DNA of 64,000 nucleotides from Streptomyces lucensis JCM 4490 (GCF_014650035.1 NZ_BMUE01000007.1:62001-126000); one strand, 5' to 3'; counted from the stretch's first letter, positions 34,712 through 43,594 are shown. The notes: a model not told the origin generated them from the sequence alone. Made by a program: numbers and translations.

Positions 34712-36892
34712 GTGCCCACGGAGAACGAGCTGTTCAGCGCGGTCGATGCTCTGCTGGAGCAAGTCACGCAGGACGATCTTCCGGCCCCTGCCGAGCGAAA
34801 GCGGTTGCGCGAAGCCGCCGGCCTGAGTCAGGACCAGGTCGCCAGGGTCCTGAAGACACGTCGTGAGGCGGTGGGGAACTGGGAGGCGGGCAGGACCGAG
34901 CCACGCCCGCCGAAGCGTGCCGCCTACGCCCGGCTCCTGGAAGGTCTCGCCACCCGGTTCCCCGCCCCCGAACCGGGTCCCGTCCCCGCCGCGGTCCCGG
35001 AGGCGTTCACCGGAAGTGAGCCCGCTCCCGCCCCGCCGTCCGAAGCGCCGCCGCCCCCGGTCGTTGCCGCGAGCCCGGCACAGTCCGCCGAGCCGGTCGC
35101 GTCGCCCCGCCGCTCGGGTTCGAGGAAGGCGGCACCGGTCGACGCGACGGCACGCGGCACCGACCCGCGCTTCGAGAACGGCCCGCTCGCGGTCGTCGAC
35201 GCCGACGCCGACGGACACGTGCTCGCCTACTGCACCGGCGGCCTGGTGCTGGACGTGCCGGCCAAGTCCGTTCCGGCTCTTGTGGAGTGGACGCTGGCGG
35301 AGGCGAGGCTCGGGCAGCCGAGGCTGTCGGGTCCGGGCAAGGACGCCGACCCGCTGCTCGTACTCACCGAGGCCGCGCTCGAGCGCTACGGCCTGCCCGT
35401 CGCCCTCACGGACGAGGAGCGGCTGGCCGGACGGCTCCCGGAGGCCCACAAAGTCGTCAGGCAACTGGCACGCGCGGACTGGCGGCTGACCAAGAGGGGC
35501 TTCGGGCCATGGGCGCGGATCTACCGCCCGGCGCAGCATGCGCAGCGGGCCTGCGTGCAGCTGTGCATCCCGGCCTGGCACGCGCTCGACTCCCGTCACT
35601 GGGGCGGAGCCGGGCAGCTTCCGCCGGCGGAACTCGCCCGCCTTCTGGGCGTGTACGCGACCCGCGTGATGACGCCGCGCGGCTCGACCGCCGTCACCGG
35701 CCTGGAACTGATGACCGCGCTGCACCCGCCGACCCGTGCCTCCGCACCGGACGCCGAGGGCAAGCGGTACTCCGAGCACAATCCCGGCTCACTGGGGAAG
35801 GACCCGGTGGAGTGCGCGCCGTGCGAGGCCCCCGACGGCCACCCACTGCTCAAGGAGCTGCCGCGCTTCCATGTGCGCGGCCCCGGCGAGAAGCTGTTCG
35901 AGGAGGCGTACGACTGGGCGAGGCCGATGAGCGACGACGAGTGCACCCTGCGGCACCTGGTCGGCATCGACGTGAACATGGCCTTCGCCGCCGGCGCCAA
36001 CGGCCTGGTCGTCGGCCTCGACGCGCCCACTCACGTCGAGAATCCGGTGTTCGACCCGAAATTGCCCGGCTCCTGGCTGGTCGACCTCTCCCATGTCGAC
36101 TTGTCGAGGGTGAAGGTCGGCAAGGAGCGGGTGGAGCTGGACGGCAGCCTGCTGCCCAGTCCGTTCACCCCGAAGGGGGAGCGCCCGCGCGGCCCCGCCT
36201 GGTACGCGACACCGACCGTGGCGTACGCCCAGGAGCTGGGCTACGAGGTCCGGCCGGTCGAGGCATGGGTCCGCTTCGAGAACGGCCGTTACCTCGACGC
36301 CTGGTACAACCGGCTCCGCGACGCCTACCTCGCCACGATGGCCGACCTCGGCGTGCACGCGGACTTGGCGCCGGCCGACTTCCTGGCCGCGATGGGCCGT
36401 CACAAGGACCGCGACCCCGGGCTGGCGATCGTCGTCTCGGCGATCAAGGCGACGGTCAAGGGCGGCCTGGGGAAGCTGCGCGAGCGCCCGCGGGGGGAGG
36501 GCTGGCGACCCGGCGAGCCGTGGCGGGCGCTGTCCCGGCCGACCTGGCGGCCGGACATCCGGGCGGCGGTCATCTCCCGTACCCGCGTCAACCTGCACCG
36601 CAAGATCGTCAAGCACGCCGCGTTCACCGGCCAGTACCCCGTCGCGATCCTCTCGGACTGCGTCGTCTACGCGACCGACGGGACGTCGCCGCTGGATTTC
36701 CTGCCCTACCGGAACGGCAGGCCGCTCCCTGGCGGCTTCAAACTCGGCGTCAACCCGGGCCTGGTCAAACACGAGGGCACCCAGACCGTCCTGTGGGGCG
36801 AAGAGGTCCGCGAGCGGTTCGACGCCCCGGAACTCAACCTGGCCCGCTACATCAAGGACGGCACCGTCACCGACGCCGACAACGGAGAGTAG
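34712..36892 (+). CDS. tap: telomere-associated protein Tap
   Basis: A 726-residue protein with the length and layout of Streptomyces Tap, which binds the 3' overhang at the ends of linear replicons and recruits the terminal protein. The N-terminal XRE-type HTH is KRLREAAGLSQDQVARVLKT (about 29-48), continuing REAVGNWEAGRTEPRPPKR. After a Pro/Ala linker come the Tap-typical VVDADADGHVLAYCTGGLVL, LRHLVGIDVNMAFAAGANGL, ISRTRVNLHRKIVK and YPVAILSDCVVYATDGTSPL. The GTG at 34712 follows TGGAGGTGGCCC. The terminal protein gene tpg follows 9 bases downstream, so the two form an operon, as in S. coelicolor and S. lividans. Confidence 0.95.
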   Translation: MPTENELFSAVDALLEQVTQDDLPAPAERKRLREAAGLSQDQVARVLKTRREAVGNWEAGRTEPRPPKRAAYARLLEGLATRFPAPEPGPVPAAVPEAFTGSEPAPAPPSEAPPPPVVAASPAQSAEPVASPRRSGSRKAAPVDATARGTDPRFENGPLAVVDADADGHVLAYCTGGLVLDVPAKSVPALVEWTLAEARLGQPRLSGPGKDADPLLVLTEAALERYGLPVALTDEERLAGRLPEAHKVVRQLARADWRLTKRGFGPWARIYRPAQHAQRACVQLCIPAWHALDSRHWGGAGQLPPAELARLLGVYATRVMTPRGSTAVTGLELMTALHPPTRASAPDAEGKRYSEHNPGSLGKDPVECAPCEAPDGHPLLKELPRFHVRGPGEKLFEEAYDWARPMSDDECTLRHLVGIDVNMAFAAGANGLVVGLDAPTHVENPVFDPKLPGSWLVDLSHVDLSRVKVGKERVELDGSLLPSPFTPKGERPRGPAWYATPTVAYAQELGYEVRPVEAWVRFENGRYLDAWYNRLRDAYLATMADLGVHADLAPADFLAAMGRHKDRDPGLAIVVSAIKATVKGGLGKLRERPRGEGWRPGEPWRALSRPTWRPDIRAAVISRTRVNLHRKIVKHAAFTGQYPVAILSDCVVYATDGTSPLDFLPYRNGRPLPGGFKLGVNPGLVKHEGTQTVLWGEEVRERFDAPELNLARYIKDGTVTDADNGE

Positions 36893-36901
36893 GAGAGGGT
36901 G

Positions 36902-37459
36902 ATGACCGTCTTCGGGGACGGCCTGGAAGCCGCGGTGCAGAGGGCATTCACCCGGCCGGCACCCAAGAGCGCGCCCGCGCAGATGCGGTACCTGGTCAAA
37001 CAGCTCAAGGGCACCAAGCCGGTCGCCGAGATGCTGCGCATCTCCCAGCGCACCGTCGAGCGGTACGTCAAGAACCAGATCCGAAGGCCCCGCGCCGAAC
37101 TCGCCGCACGCCTCGACCGCGAGGTGAAGAAGCGCTGGCAGCCGCAGATCAGGGCCAGGGCGCGGCAGAAGGCAGCGACAACCGGCGGCATCGTCATCGA
37201 CACCCGCGCCCGACTCGGCTACACCGCACCGATCGGCTCGACCGACGACGCCCGCATCCGGCACCTGACCGTCGCCCTGCCACCCCACTACGCCGCCCGC
37301 CTCTTCGACGCCCAGCAGTCCGGTGCCGGCGACCGGCAGTTGCAGCAGATCGCCGCCGAAGGCCTGAAGGAGATGTACTTCCAGGACGACGGCCGCCGCG
37401 CCGGTTCCCTGGAGGAGGTCCGCTTCACCGACGTCGAGCACGTGGAATTCGAGCTGTAG
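36902..37459 (+). CDS. tpg: telomere terminal protein Tpg
   Basis: A 185-residue terminal protein, the protein covalently linked to the 5' ends of linear Streptomyces DNA and used as primer for end patching. The N-terminal part (FGDGLEAAVQRAFTRPAPKS, then AQMRYLVKQLKGTKPVAEML) and the HTH (ISQRTVERYVKNQIRRPRAE) match Tpg, as do KKRWQPQIRARARQKA, the ARLGYTAPIGSTDDARIRHL block and the FEL ending. Family length is 184-185. ATG 36902 and GTG 36899 are both possible; GGAGAGTAGGAGAGGG lies just upstream. It is co-transcribed with tap. Confidence 0.95.
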   Translation: MTVFGDGLEAAVQRAFTRPAPKSAPAQMRYLVKQLKGTKPVAEMLRISQRTVERYVKNQIRRPRAELAARLDREVKKRWQPQIRARARQKAATTGGIVIDTRARLGYTAPIGSTDDARIRHLTVALPPHYAARLFDAQQSGAGDRQLQQIAAEGLKEMYFQDDGRRAGSLEEVRFTDVEHVEFEL

Positions 37460-37775
37460 CCCCCCCCGTGGAGATCGACGAACACGACGGCCGCGGGGAC
37501 GCCTGAGGCGGCTCTCGACGGCTCTGTCACCGGCCTGTTCCAGAGTGCCGGCCGTGACGACCCTCGGTTCCGTTCGGGCGGTCGGCTTGGTGCATGCGGA
37601 CGAGCCCGTACGACCGGGCCGGCGAAGAGCGGGCGGCCAGGAGCGGCCGACCCGCGTCATCCGTGCTTGGCCGGCTCGGCGGAAACCCCGCCTGGATCCA
37701 GGACGACGAGACCCCCGATCTGCCCGTCATGCGCCTTGCCCATGCCACTGGTCGTCCAGCTCGAGGAAGGAGGTC
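37460..37775. other. intergenic region with a DUF1963-like fossil
   Basis: No intact gene in 316 bases after tpg. The plus strand near 37662..37775 reads LGRLGGNPAWIQDDETPDLP and, after a short gap in another frame, LVVQLEEGG. Together these resemble the GGxPxWxQ...VAQLEEG core of DUF1963/YwqG-like proteins, from which the Cys-rich middle has been lost. The convergent VOC gene ends at 37776, and no clear terminator is visible. Confidence 0.4.
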
Positions 37776-38162
37776 TCACTGCTCGTCAGGTGCGGCCCAG
37801 GCGACGAGCTGGAGGATCACACCGTTCGGGTCGGTGACCTGGAAGAGGCGCTCACCCCACGGTTCTTCGCGCAGCGGCATGGTTATGGGGACGCCCTCGC
37901 CCCGCAGTCGCTCGTACTCGGCCTCCAGGTCGGCCACGGTGAACGCGACGATCAGGCCGGCGGCGTGCTGATCCCGGAAACCCTCGGGCAGAACCTCGAT
38001 GCCGCGCCGCAGAAAGATCACGTTGACGGCGTCCTCTCGGACCAGGGAGGCGAAGCCTTCGGCGGCCATAGCCTCCCTGAATCCGAAGTGCCTGGTGAGA
38101 AACGCGGCGGAGGCCTGCACGTCGTCGACGGTCAGGGAGATGGCTACGGAAGTGATCTTCAA
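37776..38162 (-). CDS. VOC (glyoxalase/bleomycin-resistance) family protein
   Basis: A 128-residue protein with two beta-alpha-beta-beta-beta modules: ITSVAISLTVDDVQASAAFL opens the first and GLIVAFTVADLEAEYERLRG the second, ending FQVTDPNGVILQLVAW with the metal-ligand type Glu/Gln. VOC proteins bind or modify toxic small molecules or act as dioxygenases; this one is probably a resistance or detoxification protein. The TTG at 38162 is chosen because AGGAGGAAAC lies directly upstream; no ATG is near. It is divergent from a TetR gene, with an inverted repeat between them. Confidence 0.87.
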   Translation of the reverse strand: MKITSVAISLTVDDVQASAAFLTRHFGFREAMAAEGFASLVREDAVNVIFLRRGIEVLPEGFRDQHAAGLIVAFTVADLEAEYERLRGEGVPITMPLREEPWGERLFQVTDPNGVILQLVAWAAPDEQ

Positions 38163-38187
38163 GTTTCCTCCTGGACTCCGGTTCTTA

Positions 38188-38220
38188 CTTTGTACATAGT
38201 ACTTTATACGCTGTACAGAG
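38188..38220. promoter_or_regulatory. TetR operator candidate
   Basis: CTTTGTACATAGTA and TACGCTGTACAGAG form an inverted repeat (11 of 14 pairs) around CTTTA, and GTACATAGTAC inside it is a smaller dyad. The site lies 25 bases upstream of the VOC start and 46 bases before the TetR start, in a gap that is unusually AT-rich for this DNA. It fits an operator controlling both genes. Confidence 0.6.
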
Positions 38221-38265
38221 CAAGCGGTGTGCGGAACCGGAGCCCCCAGCGGCGAGGATGGGTGC

Positions 38266-39051
38266 ATGGCCAAGGAACGAAGTGGGGCGGGCGACCCGGC
38301 CCGCACCCTGGAACTGCTGTGGCGCGAGCCCGGACACGCCGGTCCCCGGCGCGGACCCAGACAGGGCCTTACGGTCGACGCTGTCGTCCAGGCCGCCATA
38401 GAGCTCGCCGACTCCGGTGGGCTCGACGCCCTGACCATGCGGGGCGTCGCCCAGCGGCTGGGCGTCACACCGATGACCCTCTACACGTACGTCCCGGGCA
38501 AGGCCGAGTTGCTCGACCTCATGCTGGACGCCGTCTATCTGCGGATGCCGCGTGCCGATCACACGGCCGTCCCATGGCGGACGAAAGTGGAGGCCGTCGC
38601 GCGCGAGAACCGGGACCTGTACAGGCGCCACACCTGGGTGGCGACCCTGCCCACCACGCGCCCGCCGCTCGGACCCGGGCTCATGGCCAAGTACGAACAC
38701 GAACTGGCCGCGTTCGACGGCCTCGGGCTCGACGACGTCGAAATGGACGCGGCCCTCACCTTCCTGCTCGGCTTCGTCCAGTCCGTCGCCCGCGCCGACT
38801 TCGACGCCCAGTCCGCCGCCCGTGACAGCGCCATGTCCGACGGGCAGTGGTGGGCCGCCAACGAACCGCTCCTGGCCAAGGTCTTCGATCCCGCCCGGTT
38901 CCCCCTCGCCACCCGAGTCGGAAGCGCCGCGGGCGCGGCCCATCAGAGCGTGTACAACCCTGAGCACGCCTTCGACTTCGGGCTGCAGCGGATTCTGGAC
39001 GGCCTCACGCACCTCATCGCGGATCGGTCCCGACAGGGGAGCGGTGCATGA
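38266..39051 (+). CDS. TetR-family regulator (tetracycline-repressor class C-terminal domain)
   Basis: A 261-residue one-component repressor. The HTH is LTVDAVVQAAIELADSGGLD with the recognition segment MRGVAQRLGVTPMTLYTYVP (about residues 65-85). The larger C-terminal domain (WRTKVEAVARENRDLYRRHT, then LGFVQSVARADFDAQSA) is of the TetR_C type, which binds drug-like ligands. The ATG at 38266 is used. It is divergent from the VOC gene and probably represses it and itself. A strong hairpin follows its stop. Confidence 0.9.
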   Translation: MAKERSGAGDPARTLELLWREPGHAGPRRGPRQGLTVDAVVQAAIELADSGGLDALTMRGVAQRLGVTPMTLYTYVPGKAELLDLMLDAVYLRMPRADHTAVPWRTKVEAVARENRDLYRRHTWVATLPTTRPPLGPGLMAKYEHELAAFDGLGLDDVEMDAALTFLLGFVQSVARADFDAQSAARDSAMSDGQWWAANEPLLAKVFDPARFPLATRVGSAAGAAHQSVYNPEHAFDFGLQRILDGLTHLIADRSRQGSGA

Positions 39052-39064
39052 GCCTCATCAAGGG

Positions 39065-39097
39065 CCGCCGGTTCCGCTGGGACTGCGGAACCGGCGG
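39065..39097. terminator. bidirectional hairpin between TetR and ABC genes
   Basis: CCGCCGGTTCCGC pairs perfectly with GCGGAACCGGCGG around the 7-base loop TGGGACT. It lies 13 bases after the TetR stop and 12 bases beyond the stop of the convergent ABC gene. Confidence 0.75.
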
Positions 39098-39108
39098 GGA
39101 GCGGGCGG

Positions 39109-40962
39109 TCAGCGGTCCTGGGAAAGCTCAAGCAGTTCGGCGAAGGTCCCGCCGGCACGGACGAGGTCGTCGTACCGGCCCTGCTCGGTGATCCGACCGT
39201 CCTCCATCACGACGACATGGTCGGCGATCCTGGTGTTCTCGAGGCGGTGCGTCACCACGATGGTGATGCGGTCGGCGGCGATGGCCTTGATCTGCTCGAA
39301 GATCCGGTGCTCTCCGCGTGGATCCATCTGGGACGTGGGCTCGTCCAAGATCAGCAGCCCCGGGCGCCGGTACAGGGCCCTGGAGCACGCCAGGCGCTGC
39401 CACTGGCCGCCGGAGAGCTCACAGCCGCCGAACACCTCGCGGGACAGCAGGGTGTCCAGACCCGCGGGCAGGTCGTCGACGGCTTCGCGCAGGCCGACGG
39501 CGTCGATGGCCTCCCACACCGGGACGTCGTCGTGGGTACGGGGCTGGCCGAGGGTGACGTTCTCACGGACCGGCATCGGCCACTGGGCGAAGATCTGCGG
39601 CACCAGACCGGTGTGCGCCCAGACGGTGATCGGGTCCATGTTGGCGAGGTCGGTGCCGTTCCAGGTCACCCGGCCCTTGTCCGGGAGGTAGATGCCGGTG
39701 AGCAGCCTGGTGAGGGTGGACTTGCCCGAGCCGTTCGCTCCGACGATCGCGAGGATCTGACCGCGCTCCAAGGTGAGGGAGACACCGTCGACGGCGGGCT
39801 TGTCCTTGCCCGGGTACTGGTAGACGACTTCCTCGAGCCGGATCTGTTCGGTCGGCGCGGAGTGCCGGCCGGGTCCGCGCTTCGGGCTGCGGGCCGCGGC
39901 GTCGTCGAGGAAGGCCTGCATGTCGCTCAGGTAGAGGCTGGTGTGGAAGACCGCGGCGCCGTTGACGACGACCTGGGAGAGCGCGGCGAGCGTGGTCTGC
40001 ACGGCGATGACGGCCGTGGCCGCGACCGCGAGTGCGATCCGGCCCGACATGGCCAGCCACGCGAGGGCTGCCCAGGTCGCGACGAGGAAGACACCGCCGG
40101 CCAACGCGGAGAGCAGGGCGATCCTCAGGGTTCGCGGCGCGGCGGCGAGGGTGCGCCGGTCGCATCGGCCGGACAGGGCCCGGTACCAGTAGACGATGTA
40201 TCCGGTCATCGAGTTGGCGCGGACCTCGTCGCCGTACTTCGATGTGGTCGCCCACCAGCGCATCATGCCGCGCACGTTGCGATCGGCGATGTTGGCGTAG
40301 TGGATCTCGTAGTCGACCCGGGCGGTCAGGACCGCGCCCACACCGGCCGGCAGCACGGCGAGCAGGAGCAGTGGCAGCATCAACGGGTTCAGCACCGACA
40401 GCACACCGCCGGCGGTGACCATCCGGATCAGCGCGGACACGAACCGCTGGGCGTCGGTGACCATCACCTGGGTCCTGATCACCCCCATCTCGGCGGCCTC
40501 GTGCCGGTCCGGGAATCCGTCCTCGGCGTACGCCGAGGCCTCGACCCGGCAGACCGCCTCCACCAGAGCACTGTCCGTCTCCGTCGTCAGCCTCGGGGTG
40601 ATCCGTCGTAGTGCGGCCGCGACCGCGACCACGAGCAGCGCCGGCAGGGCACCGCGCAGCCGGTCACCAGCGGAGCCGTCACCGAGGACGGGTCGCATGG
40701 CTCGGGCGGTCGCGGTCAAGAGCATGGCGGCCGAGACGCCCGTGACCACCTGGCAGACCAGCAGGAGCCGCACGGCCCGCCGGTCGGTGTGCCACGACAG
40801 CCGGGCGATTCGGCCCAGGACGGCCGGGATCTGCGCGCACATGCGCCGGAAGGAGACCTCGGCGAGCGGATTCACGGAGTACTGCCCGCTGTAGGTGATC
40901 TCCGCCGGCGGTGGCGGCGGAGGCACGGCGCCCTGCTGTTCGTTCGTAGCGGCCCAGGTCAA
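39109..40962 (-). CDS. ABC exporter (fused membrane and ATPase domains)
   Basis: A 617-residue half-transporter. Six membrane helices lie between about residues 60 and 330, after a 60-residue cytoplasmic head (EQQGAVPPPPPPAEITYSGQ). The ATPase domain shows Walker A GANGSGKST, Q-loop in GLVPQIFAQWPMPVRENVTL, signature LSGGQWQRLACSRAL, Walker B LLILDEPTSQMDP and H-loop VVTHRLEN. It resembles exporters found in RiPP and other secondary-metabolite clusters, but no precursor or modifying gene is recognisable here. The TTG at 40962 follows AAGGGGACCAACC. It should work as a homodimer. Confidence 0.88.
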   Translation of the reverse strand: MTWAATNEQQGAVPPPPPPAEITYSGQYSVNPLAEVSFRRMCAQIPAVLGRIARLSWHTDRRAVRLLLVCQVVTGVSAAMLLTATARAMRPVLGDGSAGDRLRGALPALLVVAVAAALRRITPRLTTETDSALVEAVCRVEASAYAEDGFPDRHEAAEMGVIRTQVMVTDAQRFVSALIRMVTAGGVLSVLNPLMLPLLLLAVLPAGVGAVLTARVDYEIHYANIADRNVRGMMRWWATTSKYGDEVRANSMTGYIVYWYRALSGRCDRRTLAAAPRTLRIALLSALAGGVFLVATWAALAWLAMSGRIALAVAATAVIAVQTTLAALSQVVVNGAAVFHTSLYLSDMQAFLDDAAARSPKRGPGRHSAPTEQIRLEEVVYQYPGKDKPAVDGVSLTLERGQILAIVGANGSGKSTLTRLLTGIYLPDKGRVTWNGTDLANMDPITVWAHTGLVPQIFAQWPMPVRENVTLGQPRTHDDVPVWEAIDAVGLREAVDDLPAGLDTLLSREVFGGCELSGGQWQRLACSRALYRRPGLLILDEPTSQMDPRGEHRIFEQIKAIAADRITIVVTHRLENTRIADHVVVMEDGRITEQGRYDDLVRAGGTFAELLELSQDR

Positions 40963-41421
40963 GGTTGGTCCCCTTAGACGGTCGTCGGCTGGTCGTGAAG
41001 CTCAACGACCTGGCGGGGATATCGAACACATGTGTTTCGGTCGCTTGCCGAACCCCGGAACGCAGCGCGTGGCGGCGCATGGAGGATGCATGGATCCAGC
41101 ACTCCCAAGAGAAGTGCGGGACCGGGCGGTTGGCCGAATCGCCGACGATGGCGTTCATGGTGCCGGTGTGGGCGCGCACACGCGCACCGGCTCGGGCCGC
41201 CGTTGCGAAGTGCGCCCCCCGAGCGCGTGACCGCGCGGGTGCCGACCTCCGGCATGCGACTCGCCCGGCCGGGCGGCCGGCACTGTTCTGACGGCCGCCC
41301 GGCAGTTTCGGGCTGTTCCCCGCGCTGCCGGCAGCGGCCGGACGGTCGCCGCGCAGGGCGGCGGCCGCCCGGCCGGCGGCCGATGCGTCGAGGGCGCCTG
41401 GGACGCGTATGGGCGGCCGGT
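40963..41421. other. intergenic region between ABC exporter and chitinase
   Basis: These 459 bases hold the ABC promoter and the chitinase terminator. Short ORFs exist on both strands (for example a plus-strand ORF beginning MEDAWIQHSQEKCGTGRL at 41081, and a minus-strand one beginning MNAIVGDSANRPVPHFSWEC that runs into the ABC start), but none has a clear ribosome binding site or a precursor-peptide signature. Confidence 0.4.
41269..41302. terminator. hairpin downstream of chitinase gene
   Basis: CCGGGCGGCCG pairs perfectly with CGGCCGCCCGG around a 12-base loop, about 120 bases beyond the chitinase stop. It is the best terminator candidate for that transcript. Confidence 0.5.
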
Positions 41422-42945
41422 TCAGCAGGCGCCGAGGTCCTGCCAGACGCCCCACTCGCCGGTGGTCCCGGGCTCCTCGCCCGTCGTCCACCACTTGGCC
41501 TTCCAGATGTGCCCCTTGTGCGACACCCGCTGGCCGCCCGTGTACACCTTGTCCTTGGCCCATGGGGCGTCCGCGCACTGGTTGCCCGACCCGCCGGTGA
41601 TGGTCAGGGAGTAGGTCGCCGAGTGGCTGCCTGAGGTGCCCGCGCCGGTCACGGTGACCGTGTAGGTGCCCGAGACCGCGGAAGAGGTGGTGGCCAGGGT
41701 GAGCGTGGAGGTACCGCCCGCGGTGACCGACGCCGGACTGAGAGAGGCGGTGACGCCCGCCGGAGCCCCGCTGACGCTGAGCTTCACGCTCTGGGCGTCC
41801 CCCTTGGTCACGGCCGTCTTCACGGTGGCCGTGGCGGACTGGCCGGCCGTGACGGACCCGGAGGCCGGGTTGAGCGCGACGGAGAAGTCGTTGGACGGGG
41901 TGGTGGTGCCGCCGGTGAACGGCGCGAAGATGTGGGTGAAGTCCCATGTGTTCTGCTGGATGCCCGAGCAGTTGTCCGCGGCGGCGCCACCCGGGCAGCC
42001 GCCGTTGTCCCGCTGCAGCGCCCAGAAGGAGAGAGTGTTGATGCCCTTGCTGACCGCCCAGTCGTACACGGTGCGGGCGTTGGCCAGGGTGAAGGTCTCC
42101 GCCTTGCCGAAGTCGTCGACGCCCGGCATCTCGGTGACGCCGACCATGTTCCACAACTGGGCGGGGCTCTTGCCCGGGTACAGCTCGGCGAGCAGGTCGT
42201 AGAGCCCCTGGGCGGCCGTCTGGGTGTCCTTCGCCATGTCGTGGGCCTGGTTGTCGTAGTAGTCGAACGTCATGAGGTTCACGACGTCGACCCGGGTGCC
42301 GTTGCTCACCGCGTTGCGCAGCAGTGCCTCGCCGTTGTCCGCGAGGCCGTGTGTGGTGGTCGGCAGGGTGTAGGAGATCTCGACCTTGCGCCCGTTGGCC
42401 GCCGCCCAGTCCTCGACGAGCTTGATCGCCTTGTTGCGGCGGTCGATGGCGGCGGTGTTGTCGAGCGAGTCGACCTCGATGTCCATGTCGAGCCGCGAGA
42501 TGTCGTAGGTGGTGATGGCCTTCTCGTACGCGGCCGCGATCTGTTGGACGTCGGTGCAGCTGTCGGCGATCTCGGTGCCTGTGGTGTCGGCCGTGTAGCC
42601 CCCGAACGAGGGGATGACGTCGCCGCCGTTCGACTGGATCGTCTTGATGTCGGCACCGAAGGTCGAGGCGGCGATCGGCATGCTCGTGTCGCCGTTCCAG
42701 TACGGCGTGCAGGAGCCCTTGGTGGCGGTCTGCAGGAACGCCATCGTCAGATGCTTGGCGCCCGACTCGGCGGACAGGGCGGCGGGGCTCTCGCCGGTCC
42801 ATGCCTCGAAGTAGGGGGCGAAGACGTGGTTCGGCAGTGGCGTCGCGGCATGGGCGGTGCCGGTTCCCGTGAGGGCGAGGCCTGTCGCGGCTGCCGCGGT
42901 GGCGGCTGCGGTGACGGCCGCGCGGAAGGAACGCACGAGTCTCAT
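41422..42945 (-). CDS. secreted GH18 chitinase with Ig-like and CBM5/12 domains
   Basis: A 507-residue exported chitinase. The signal peptide (RLVRSFRAAVTAAATAAAAT, cleaved near AHA-AT) is followed by a GH18 domain (about 35-335) whose catalytic strand reads SRLDMDIEVDS, with the acid Glu near residue 155. An immunoglobulin-like domain (about 350-440; FSVALNPASGSVTAGQSATA) links to a C-terminal CBM5/12 chitin-binding module (WAKDKVYTGGQRVSHKGHIW, then AKWWTTGEEPG). It hydrolyses chitin to oligosaccharides outside the cell. DasR-type sites lie upstream, and an LPMO with the same CBM type is encoded nearby. Confidence 0.93.
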   Translation of the reverse strand: MRLVRSFRAAVTAAATAAAATGLALTGTGTAHAATPLPNHVFAPYFEAWTGESPAALSAESGAKHLTMAFLQTATKGSCTPYWNGDTSMPIAASTFGADIKTIQSNGGDVIPSFGGYTADTTGTEIADSCTDVQQIAAAYEKAITTYDISRLDMDIEVDSLDNTAAIDRRNKAIKLVEDWAAANGRKVEISYTLPTTTHGLADNGEALLRNAVSNGTRVDVVNLMTFDYYDNQAHDMAKDTQTAAQGLYDLLAELYPGKSPAQLWNMVGVTEMPGVDDFGKAETFTLANARTVYDWAVSKGINTLSFWALQRDNGGCPGGAAADNCSGIQQNTWDFTHIFAPFTGGTTTPSNDFSVALNPASGSVTAGQSATATVKTAVTKGDAQSVKLSVSGAPAGVTASLSPASVTAGGTSTLTLATTSSAVSGTYTVTVTGAGTSGSHSATYSLTITGGSGNQCADAPWAKDKVYTGGQRVSHKGHIWKAKWWTTGEEPGTTGEWGVWQDLGAC

Positions 42946-43039
42946 GTCAGTCCCGGTGTGTGGAGGGGGTGGCCAAAGTCCTTGAGTGGACAAGGTGTTG
43001 CCGATTACTGGGATAGCGCCCGGCGCAGGGGCGGGTCAA

Positions 43040-43067
43040 TGGTCTGGACCAAGAAGGGACTAGACCA
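43040..43067. promoter_or_regulatory. DasR-responsive elements (dre) upstream of chitinase
   Basis: TGGTCTGGACCA (43040..43051) and GGGACTAGACCA (43056..43067) resemble the DasR consensus, A(C/T)TGGTCTAGACCA(C/G)T. They lie 95-122 bases upstream of the chitinase ATG. DasR is the GntR-family N-acetylglucosamine repressor that controls chitinolytic genes in Streptomyces. Confidence 0.75.
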
Positions 43068-43192
43068 ATTTTTGGTCCCCGGGCGCCCTTTCCCAGCGCA
43101 GGGCGCCCTGCGGGGGCCTGGACCACGCCGACGGGAGCGACTGCGTCACGGCGCAGGTGGTTCGATGACGGGTGAAGCGCCATGGGCCCCGG

Positions 43193-43594
43193 TCACACGC
43201 CGGCGCCGGAACCGCCGGCGTCTGGTCGTCGGCGGACTGGAACCAGGGATGCGAGTGCCCATCGACCTGGTCCGAGGGCGGCGATGAGGAGGAAGGACCA
43301 GCAGAACATGGCTGCCGGTTCGCCGCCGTTCTCGATGGGGAGTGCGGCGTGGGCCTGGTGCACGTCGAAGTAGGCGTAGGTCATGGACCCTGAGCACAGT
43401 ACGGCGGCGACGCGCGTTCCGAGGCCGCACAGGACCAGTGCCCCGCCGGTCAGTCGAATGACCGCGGCCCACCAGCCGGGCCATGCGGCGAAATGCGGCG
43501 CGGCGCCGTGCGGGCCGCCCAGGACGCCGAACAGGGTGGCGGCACCGTGGCAGGCGAACAGCAGTCCCACGACGATCCGGAAGAGTCCGAGCAC
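43193..43594 (-). CDS. DoxX-family membrane protein
   Basis: A 133-residue protein with four membrane helices, beginning LGLFRIVVGLLFACHGAATL and including AAVIRLTGGALVLCGLGTRV, the usual DoxX pattern. DoxX proteins are associated with redox or thiol-stress complexes, but the activity of this stand-alone member is not known. The GTG at 43594 is the first start. It lies between the chitinase and LPMO genes, and the dre cluster at 43774 is 180 bases upstream of it too, so it may be co-regulated. Confidence 0.85.
   Translation of the reverse strand: MLGLFRIVVGLLFACHGAATLFGVLGGPHGAAPHFAAWPGWWAAVIRLTGGALVLCGLGTRVAAVLCSGSMTYAYFDVHQAHAALPIENGGEPAAMFCWSFLLIAALGPGRWALASLVPVRRRPDAGGSGAGV

Noticed and set aside
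35287..37506. 739-codon plus-strand ORF overlapping tap and tpg
   Set aside because: Out-of-frame shadow crossing two well-recognised genes; low-complexity Arg-rich translation.
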